This document shows positions 59,701-64,000 of a stretch of 64,000 nt of DNA, piece by piece (position 1 is the first letter of the stretch; each line of letters opens with the position of its first letter). The DNA lies in the NCBI RefSeq assembly GCF_008001235.1, contig NZ_CP040751.1, positions 2,917,501 through 2,981,500 on the forward strand. The letters are read 5' to 3'. The notes under the pieces were generated by a model. That model made no database searches. It had not been told where the DNA came from and saw only the letters and a list, made by a program, of their open reading frames with translations. Position numbers and translations under genes: made by a program. Origin of the DNA: Salidesulfovibrio onnuriiensis (GTDB lineage: Bacteria; Desulfobacterota; Desulfovibrionia; Desulfovibrionales; Desulfovibrionaceae).

Positions 59701-59947
59701 CGACTACGTCATCCACTACGACCCGTGGTGGAACCCGGCCGTGGAAAACCAGGCCACCGACCGGACGCACCGCATCGGCCAGAAGCGGCAGGTCTTCGCC
59801 TACAAGATGATCTGCCAGAACACGGTGGAGGAAAAGATCCTCAAGCTGCAGGAAATGAAGAAGGATGTGGCCGAGGCCATCATCCCGGGGCAATCCGCGC
59901 TCAAGAGCCTGACGCGCGACGACCTGGAAATGCTCTTCGAGGTTTAG
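56738..59947 (+). CDS. SNF2-family helicase with N-terminal SWIM zinc finger
   Basis: DNA-dependent ATPase of the bacterial SWIM-SNF2 type, 1,069 residues. The N-terminal SWIM finger has C81, C83, C91 and H93 (CNC..VCRH). A long middle region of mixed folds (residues 110-590) is typical of these proteins. The SNF2 motor contains Walker A DEMGLGKT (632-639), DEAQ (729-732), LSGTPIENNLFELWSLFEFL and the C-terminal helicase motifs (VFSQFVSMLHIIRSW; LISLKAGGTGLNLT; TDRTHRIGQKRQV). Such proteins remodel protein-DNA complexes such as stalled RNA polymerase; the target here is unknown. The next gene starts 3 bp after its stop, suggesting co-translation. Confidence 0.93.
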   Translation: MANGEESVVKQILQDFVNNTIPDYILEMGQSIAAAGGVQKMDLKQRERYWDIDGQVEGEDFQNYSSEIGINLGDRAVNYYCNCPDSFSGVCRHVAATAVKLLKSLDTEQGEDIPAPRTDWHQTFRPFFATELEPESGKHYIIYRIYPELGRLQVAFFRARQNKSGISQVQNEITLQQIVENPEWCETSPFLPRVAGMIGHYLDYWGHKVEIPAGLHSWFFRSIKAEYYLYLRETDQPVRIENKTMQLKLSPRLSEDGLNFDIMLAREDKLPFPITAEDEVYFYGRLPLWVFRKQGFYPVQTGLDPELIQDMVEQQPIIPHSDVSEFLDRVWTKIPQSDLYGHEDFLERLGPIFQAANYNPKLYLDEEGSLLTLKVQNIYENEHGEFVLPGPNPDLQTGSYHIEGKSYLIRREQQEEAILLSELADMGFQPRSNHIWFMEQEEAINFLLDYYPMLIEAYRVFGEKNLTRYKVRNSKPEIVAEVESDEENKWFKLEVSVEYDDQRVPIETIWKAWTSGKRFVQLKDGSYTSLPESWLKRLGYKLKALGYDPEKPPQKEFQQFEVPVLDKILDDIPNAKTDEFFVELRQKIENFKEIRQVNQPKNLNATLRPYQQQGLSYLNFLREYGFGGILADEMGLGKTIQTLSFIQSIAESGKAGPNLIIVPTSVLPNWEREAQKFVPDLTRLTIYGAKREDLFQHIKDSDLIITTYALLRRDLDELLKYKYNAVILDEAQNIKNPNTITARSVRRLDADMKLCLSGTPIENNLFELWSLFEFLMPGFLGSQHSFQRGIVKPIKDGDEDTLNYLRSRVKPFILRRTKSEVAKDLPPKIETTHYCDLIEEQQVLYSALAKKLKDQVLRDVDEKGLAKSQMSILDALLKLRQICCHPRLLKLDIPGIDTNLPSGKFDAFKDLVTDIIEGGHKVLVFSQFVSMLHIIRSWLEIKDMPFCYLDGSSKDRFDQVDRFNDSPDIPIFLISLKAGGTGLNLTSADYVIHYDPWWNPAVENQATDRTHRIGQKRQVFAYKMICQNTVEEKILKLQEMKKDVAEAIIPGQSALKSLTRDDLEMLFEV

Positions 59948-59950
59948 ACG

Positions 59951-60853
59951 ATGGCGGCTCCAGGAAACGACCCGAGCGCCGCCTGCGGCTTCATGAACCG
60001 GGTCTACCAGCGGGCCACCTATCTCTTCGACCCCCTGCACCAGTGGTGGGAGAGCGACCGAACCCAGCGCAGCGTGGCCGGGTTGCTGATCGCCACCTTC
60101 CTGCTGGGCATGGCCTGCATCGAAATGAACCGCCAGGGCTGGCTGCCCGACCCCCTGGCGGCCAGGACGCCCACCAGCCACTACATGGCCATCAGCCTGG
60201 CCTTCACCCTGGTGCTCATCCTGGAAGTGGTCAGCCTCATCTTCACCCTGCCCTGCTCCATTTCCAAGGCAGTGGGCAAGCAGTTCGAGATCCTGGCCCT
60301 GATCCTGCTGCGCAACTCCTTCAAGGAGCTGGTCCATTTTCCGGAACCCATCACCATTGGCGAAGGGGAGCTGGAGGCGCTCAAACATATCGCGGTGGAC
60401 GGCATTTCCGCCCTGGTCATCTTCGGCCTGCTCGGGCTGTACATGCTCCTGCGCAAGGATCCCGAAGACGAGCAGACCCGGGGCGCCACGCTGTTCAGTT
60501 TCGTCTCCGCCAAGAAAATCGTGGCCCTGACTCTGCTGGCATGCTTCCTGGGCATGGGATCATACAACCTCTGGCTCTTCTTCCATGGGTATGGACACGA
60601 TTTCGACTTCTTCCTGGCCTTCTACACGGTGCTCATCTTCAGCGACATCCTGCTGGTGCTCATCTCCCAGCGATTCCATCCCTCGTTCCGGGCCGTGTTC
60701 CGCAACTCCGGGTTCGCCCTGGCCACCCTGTTCATCCGCCTGGCCCTGACCGCGCCCCCCTACTACAACGCCATCCTCGGCGTGGGAGCGGCGGCCTACG
60801 CGGTGCTGCTCACCGTGACCTACAACACCCTGTTCAGCCGTCCCCGGCCCTAA
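59951..60853 (+). CDS. Uncharacterised membrane protein downstream of SNF2 helicase
   Basis: A 300-residue protein with six or seven hydrophobic segments: GLLIATFLLGMACIEM, AISLAFTLVLILEVVSLIFT, ISALVIFGLLGLYMLL, IVALTLLACFLGMGSYNLWL, FFLAFYTVLIFSDILLVLIS, LATLFIRLALTAPPYY and a short last one. No motif that I recognise and no signal peptide. The stretch EILALILLRNSFKELVHFPE between segments is likely amphipathic. It starts 3 bp after the helicase gene and is probably in its operon, but the link between a DNA motor and a membrane protein is not explained by the sequence. Function unknown. Confidence 0.72.
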   Translation: MAAPGNDPSAACGFMNRVYQRATYLFDPLHQWWESDRTQRSVAGLLIATFLLGMACIEMNRQGWLPDPLAARTPTSHYMAISLAFTLVLILEVVSLIFTLPCSISKAVGKQFEILALILLRNSFKELVHFPEPITIGEGELEALKHIAVDGISALVIFGLLGLYMLLRKDPEDEQTRGATLFSFVSAKKIVALTLLACFLGMGSYNLWLFFHGYGHDFDFFLAFYTVLIFSDILLVLISQRFHPSFRAVFRNSGFALATLFIRLALTAPPYYNAILGVGAAAYAVLLTVTYNTLFSRPRP

Positions 60854-60929
60854 GCACCGCCCTATCGAGAATATAATATTCCACATATGTATGAGGAGCT
60901 AGTCTTGAAAAAATCGGATCCCGCAACCC

Positions 60930-63089
60930 ATGGGACGGACTGCCCTCATGCAGCACGCCAACAGACTCACCGCCCTTGAGGCCTGCAGCCCGGAAGAAAG
61001 TTTTCGGCAGCTTTTCACCGTGCTCGACAGTCTGGATGCGGTGGTCTACGTCACGGACATCCTGACCCACGAAATCCTGTTCATCAACCGCAAGGGCATG
61101 CGGGACGTGGGAGTGGACAATACCGTTCTGGGCCGGAAATGCTGGAAGGTCATGCAGCAGGACCAGGACGGCCCCTGCCCGTTCTGCACCAACGACAAGA
61201 TCGTGGACGCCCAAGGCGACCCCACGGGCGTCTATACCTGGGAATTCCAAAACACCCACAACGGCCGCTGGTACTTTCTCCAGGACAGGGCCATCCGCTG
61301 GACCGACGGCCGGGTGGTGCGCATGGAGATCGCCACGGACATCACCGAACGCAAGCTGGCCGAAATAGCCCAACTCAAGCGGGACGCCATCCTGAAAGCC
61401 GTCAGCTGGGCCTCGGAACGCTTCCTGGCCGAAGGCGACTGGCGCAACCACCTGCCCGATCTTTTGCGCCTCCTGGGCCAGGCCACCAACGTCAGCAGGG
61501 TCTATGTCTTCAGGAACAGCTACGCTCCGGACGGCTCCGAACGCATGAACCACCTGCTGGAATGGACCGCTCCGGGGGTTCCGTCGGAAATCGAAAATCC
61601 GGGCATCACCAACGTGAGCTACGAGGAAGCCGGCGCCGGGCGCTGGCGCACGTTTTTTTTGAACCGGCAGCCGGTTGCCGGAAATGTCGCCGAAGCCCCG
61701 CCTGAGGAGCGAAAGGCCCTCGAGGCGCAGGGCATCATCTCGATCGCAGCGGTGCCCATCTACACGGAAGAGACATGGTGGGGCTTCATGGGCTTTGACG
61801 AATGCCGTTCCGAACGCCGGTGGACCCCGGCCGAGCTGGACGCGCTGCAGGCAGCGGCGGGCATCCTGGGGGCGGCCCTCAAGCGCCACAGCATTGAAAA
61901 GGACCTGCGCAGGCTCACCTCCAGGGCCGAGGAATCCAGCCGGGCCAAGTCCGAATTCCTGGCCAACATGAGCCATGAGATCCGCACCCCGCTCAACGGC
62001 GTGCTGTCCATGCTCCAGCTCCTGACCTGCACCCCCCTGACCGAAGAGCAGCTCGAATACATCCAGAACGCGGAAACCGCAGGGAAGAGCCTGCTGGAAA
62101 TCATCAACGACATTCTGGACCTCTCCAAGATCGAGGCCGGGCGCATGGAGATCGAACCCTACAATTTCCAGCTCTCCAGAATGCTCAGCTCCATTGCCAA
62201 CATCTTCAACCAGCAGTTGCAGGGCAAGCACATCACTCTCAACTGGGGGATAGAATTCGGCACGCCCGAATGGCTTCTGGGCGACGCGGGCCGCATCCGC
62301 CAGATCCTGTTCAACCTCATCGGCAATGCCGTGAAGTTCACCAAGAAGGGCAGCATAGAGGTGGAGGCGTTCGCCCAGCCCTGCCCCGAGGACGACGAGT
62401 CCATCCAGCTCAACATCACGGTGACGGATACGGGGATCGGCATTCCCAAAAACAAGCTCGACGCCATCTTCGAACCCTTCACCCAGGTGGAAGGCGTCCG
62501 CACGCGCCGCTTCGGCGGAACGGGCCTGGGCCTGAACATCGTCAAACGGCTGGTGGAGCTCATGCACGGCACGGTATCCATCAGCAGCACGGTCTACAAG
62601 GGAACCTCGGTGCGCTTCGACGTACGGGTCAAGCAGGGCATCGCCCCCGCCCAGGCGGGAGAGGCCTGCATCATGCCCGCCTTCCGGGTTTCCAAGCAAT
62701 ACACCATCCTCCTGGCCGAGGATAATCCCATCAACCGCCTGGCCGCCAGCCGCTTCCTGGAAAAGGCGGGGCACACCATCACCTGCGTCAACGACGGCAA
62801 AATGGTGCTGGAGGAGTTGAAGACCAACGACTACGACTGCGTGGTCATGGACATCCAGATGCCTACCATGGACGGGATGGAGGCGGTCATTGCCATCAGG
62901 CAGGGACAGGCCGGGGAGATCAACAGGGAGATCCCCGTGGTGGCGCTCACGGCCCATGCCATGCGCGGAGACCGGGAAGCCATCCTGCGCGCCGGTTTCA
63001 CCGACTACCTGGCCAAGCCCGTGGACATGGACGCCCTTCTCATCACCATCGCCAACCAAATGCGCTGCATCCAGCCCCCCGAGCAATGA
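60930..63089 (+). CDS. Hybrid sensor histidine kinase with PAS and GAF domains
   Basis: Signal-transducing kinase of 719 residues with no predicted membrane segment, so a cytoplasmic sensor. The PAS domain is at about residues 25-140; it holds a cysteine cluster (GRKCWKVMQQDQDGPCPFC) that could sense redox or bind metal. A GAF-like domain follows at about 150-315. Then come the dimerisation His H349 (NMSHEIRTPLNG), the ATPase (GDAGRIRQILFNLIGNAVKF; DTGIGIPKNKLDAIFEPF; GTGLGLNI) and a C-terminal receiver with D641 (VVMDIQMPTMDG). No Hpt partner gene is adjacent. The start is uncertain: ATG at 60930 or 60948, neither with a good ribosome-binding site, although GAGGAG lies near 60894 before an out-of-frame TTG. 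Confidence 0.88.
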   Translation: MGRTALMQHANRLTALEACSPEESFRQLFTVLDSLDAVVYVTDILTHEILFINRKGMRDVGVDNTVLGRKCWKVMQQDQDGPCPFCTNDKIVDAQGDPTGVYTWEFQNTHNGRWYFLQDRAIRWTDGRVVRMEIATDITERKLAEIAQLKRDAILKAVSWASERFLAEGDWRNHLPDLLRLLGQATNVSRVYVFRNSYAPDGSERMNHLLEWTAPGVPSEIENPGITNVSYEEAGAGRWRTFFLNRQPVAGNVAEAPPEERKALEAQGIISIAAVPIYTEETWWGFMGFDECRSERRWTPAELDALQAAAGILGAALKRHSIEKDLRRLTSRAEESSRAKSEFLANMSHEIRTPLNGVLSMLQLLTCTPLTEEQLEYIQNAETAGKSLLEIINDILDLSKIEAGRMEIEPYNFQLSRMLSSIANIFNQQLQGKHITLNWGIEFGTPEWLLGDAGRIRQILFNLIGNAVKFTKKGSIEVEAFAQPCPEDDESIQLNITVTDTGIGIPKNKLDAIFEPFTQVEGVRTRRFGGTGLGLNIVKRLVELMHGTVSISSTVYKGTSVRFDVRVKQGIAPAQAGEACIMPAFRVSKQYTILLAEDNPINRLAASRFLEKAGHTITCVNDGKMVLEELKTNDYDCVVMDIQMPTMDGMEAVIAIRQGQAGEINREIPVVALTAHAMRGDREAILRAGFTDYLAKPVDMDALLITIANQMRCIQPPEQ

Positions 63090-63145
63090 AAACGCTCAAC
63101 CCGCTTGGTTTCACAAAGCCTCGAAAAGCCTGCACCAAATAACCA

Positions 63146-63164
63146 ATTGTCATATATAGACAAT
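63146..63164. promoter_or_regulatory. Inverted repeat upstream of the AraC regulator
   Basis: ATTGTCATATATAGACAAT, a perfect 6-bp inverted repeat with a 7-bp AT spacer, between the kinase stop and the regulator start. Possible operator; no protein can be named. Confidence 0.4.
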
Positions 63165-63181
63165 CTGCTTTTTCCTGATTT

Positions 63182-63200
63182 GATAATGACTTGCATTTTC
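63182..63200. promoter_or_regulatory. Fur-box-like site
   Basis: GATAATGACTTGCATTTTC matches the classic 19-bp Fur consensus at 14 positions, including the whole left half GATAATGA. It lies 42 bp before the start of the PchR-like regulator, a gene class commonly iron-controlled. Confidence 0.5.
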
Positions 63201-63242
63201 AACACCCACATACTATAGCCCTTCCTTCATGGAGGGAAGAAC

Positions 63243-64000
63243 ATGGTCACCATCAATGTCCACAACTGGCGGGAAGCAACCTGCACGTCGCCCGCCTGGC
63301 TACCCGAAAACGAGGAACAGATCCTGTGGGAAGAATATCAGGTGCGCACCGGCATCAAACTGCTGGTACAGAACCGGCCTTCCCTGCCCAGCCCACTGGA
63401 ATTCGACTTCAAGGTGGCCACCGCTCCCATGGAATTCATGTACTGCGTTTCCGGAAGCACGCGCCTGAGCATCACCGACAAGCACGGCAAGCGGCTGTGC
63501 GCCGCAACCACCCCGGACACCTACACCGTTTCCCATCTGCCCTGGACCAGGGGGACCTCCATTACGGACGCGGGCCAGCCCCTGAAGGCGGTGGGGCTGC
63601 AGATACACCCGGACACCCTGTGCAGGCTGGTGCATGAATCCGGACAAAGCGTCTGCCCCCGGCTGCGCGCCCTGCTTTCCGGGCCGGATCCCGAGGCCTT
63701 TTTCAGCGAAACAGCCCTGCCCCTGCCCTTGCAGGTGACGGTCACCCAGATCCTGGAATGCCAGCTCACCGGTTCACTCAAGCGATTTTTCATGGAGTAC
63801 AAGGCACTGGAGCTGGTCTACACCCAATTGAGCCTGCTGGACGGGGCCATTGCCCGCACCAGAACCCTGCCCGAGTTCGAATACCGGGCGACCATGCGCG
63901 CCCATGCCCTGCTGATGGAAGACATTGTTTCCCCGCCGGGCCTGCAGGAACTGGCCAGAAAGGTGGGCCTGACCCATGCCCGGCTCAACAAATCGTTCAG
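63243..64000 (+). CDS. AraC-family regulator, PchR-like (C-terminus beyond window)
   Basis: The reading frame from the ATG at 63243 (ribosome-binding site GGAGGGAAG) is open to the window end, 252 codons. The product begins VTINVHNWREATCTSPAWLP. Its N-terminal sensing part contains KLLVQNRPSLPSPLEFDFKV and YCVSGSTRLSITDKHG, as in PchR-type regulators of siderophore genes. The linker helix FFMEYKALELVYTQLSLL and the first DNA-recognition helices (LQELARKVGLTHARLNKSF) follow before the cut. About 70-80 residues are missing, including the second helix-turn-helix. A Fur-like site upstream supports an iron-uptake role. Confidence 0.85.
   Translation, partial: MVTINVHNWREATCTSPAWLPENEEQILWEEYQVRTGIKLLVQNRPSLPSPLEFDFKVATAPMEFMYCVSGSTRLSITDKHGKRLCAATTPDTYTVSHLPWTRGTSITDAGQPLKAVGLQIHPDTLCRLVHESGQSVCPRLRALLSGPDPEAFFSETALPLPLQVTVTQILECQLTGSLKRFFMEYKALELVYTQLSLLDGAIARTRTLPEFEYRATMRAHALLMEDIVSPPGLQELARKVGLTHARLNKSF

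Noticed and set aside
60834-63086. A 750-codon minus-strand frame opposite the hybrid kinase
   Set aside because: The kinase frame carries all expected catalytic motifs; the antisense frame has none.

Overview
The window looks like a chromosomal segment of a GC-rich, anaerobic, sulfate-reducing deltaproteobacterium of the Desulfovibrio / Pseudodesulfovibrio type. The evidence is a class III tetraheme cytochrome c3, an oxygen-labile [4Fe-4S] L-serine dehydratase, a cysteine-rich nitronate monooxygenase of anaerobe type, a large CheA with several Hpt domains, HDOD and GGDEF regulators, and deltaproteobacterial housekeeping genes. The genus is inferred from gene content only. I see no insertion sequence, prophage, CRISPR array or rRNA; the only RNA gene is a tRNA-Pro(CGG).

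Layout. 1-3.6 kb: RND efflux operon (tetR, adaptor, pump cut by the window edge) read leftward from a 33-bp palindromic operator. 3.8-5.3 kb: an AraC regulator with a GyrI-like sensor domain, followed by a free-standing copy of that domain. 5.3-9.7 kb: asnS, divergent from ftsY and an S1-domain protein. 9.8-14.4 kb: glycerate locus (FadR-type repressor, GntP permease, TPR protein, glycerate kinase) with the same operator before the repressor and before the permease. 14.4-27.3 kb: an RluA enzyme, then a tight six-gene unit (cyclodeaminase family, EamA exporter, AddA-like and AddB-like helicase/nuclease, PPC-domain protein, LhgO), then nitronate monooxygenase and a second EamA exporter. 27.4-33.6 kb (minus): cyclophilin, XerC, a degenerate-receiver GGDEF protein, HDOD protein with a detached partner domain, half-size UPF0016, DprA and a CpoB-like protein. 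33.8-34.8 kb: an unrecognised multi-pass membrane protein. 34.8-42.3 kb (minus): chemotaxis cluster cheB, HEAT-repeat gene, cheR, cheY, cheA. 42.5-52.0 kb: tRNA-Pro, kup, an orphan periplasmic binding protein, transaldolase-type aldolase, sdaA, and a polar amino-acid ABC transporter with a fused double permease, then a second PPC-domain protein. 52.0-56.6 kb: cytochrome c3 behind a consensus sigma-54 promoter, the bifunctional Rel/Spo enzyme and a peptide-type binding lipoprotein. 56.7-64 kb: SWIM-SNF2 helicase, a membrane protein, a hybrid histidine kinase and the start of a PchR-like AraC regulator behind a Fur-box-like site.

How the parts fit. Carbon and nitrogen intake (glycerate, amino acids, serine deamination to pyruvate) and several signalling modules are interleaved with housekeeping genes. 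The most interesting non-coding signals are a 14-bp stem that buries the Shine-Dalgarno sequence of the amino-acid ABC operon, the sigma-54 promoter plus upstream palindrome before cytochrome c3, the paired repressor operators of the glycerate locus, and G8 tracts inside two apparent promoter spacers. I did not find a clearly undescribed multi-gene defence or mobile system; the best candidates for unstudied biology are the GyrI tandem, the HEAT-repeat protein and degenerate Hpt in the chemotaxis cluster, and the unannotated membrane proteins.
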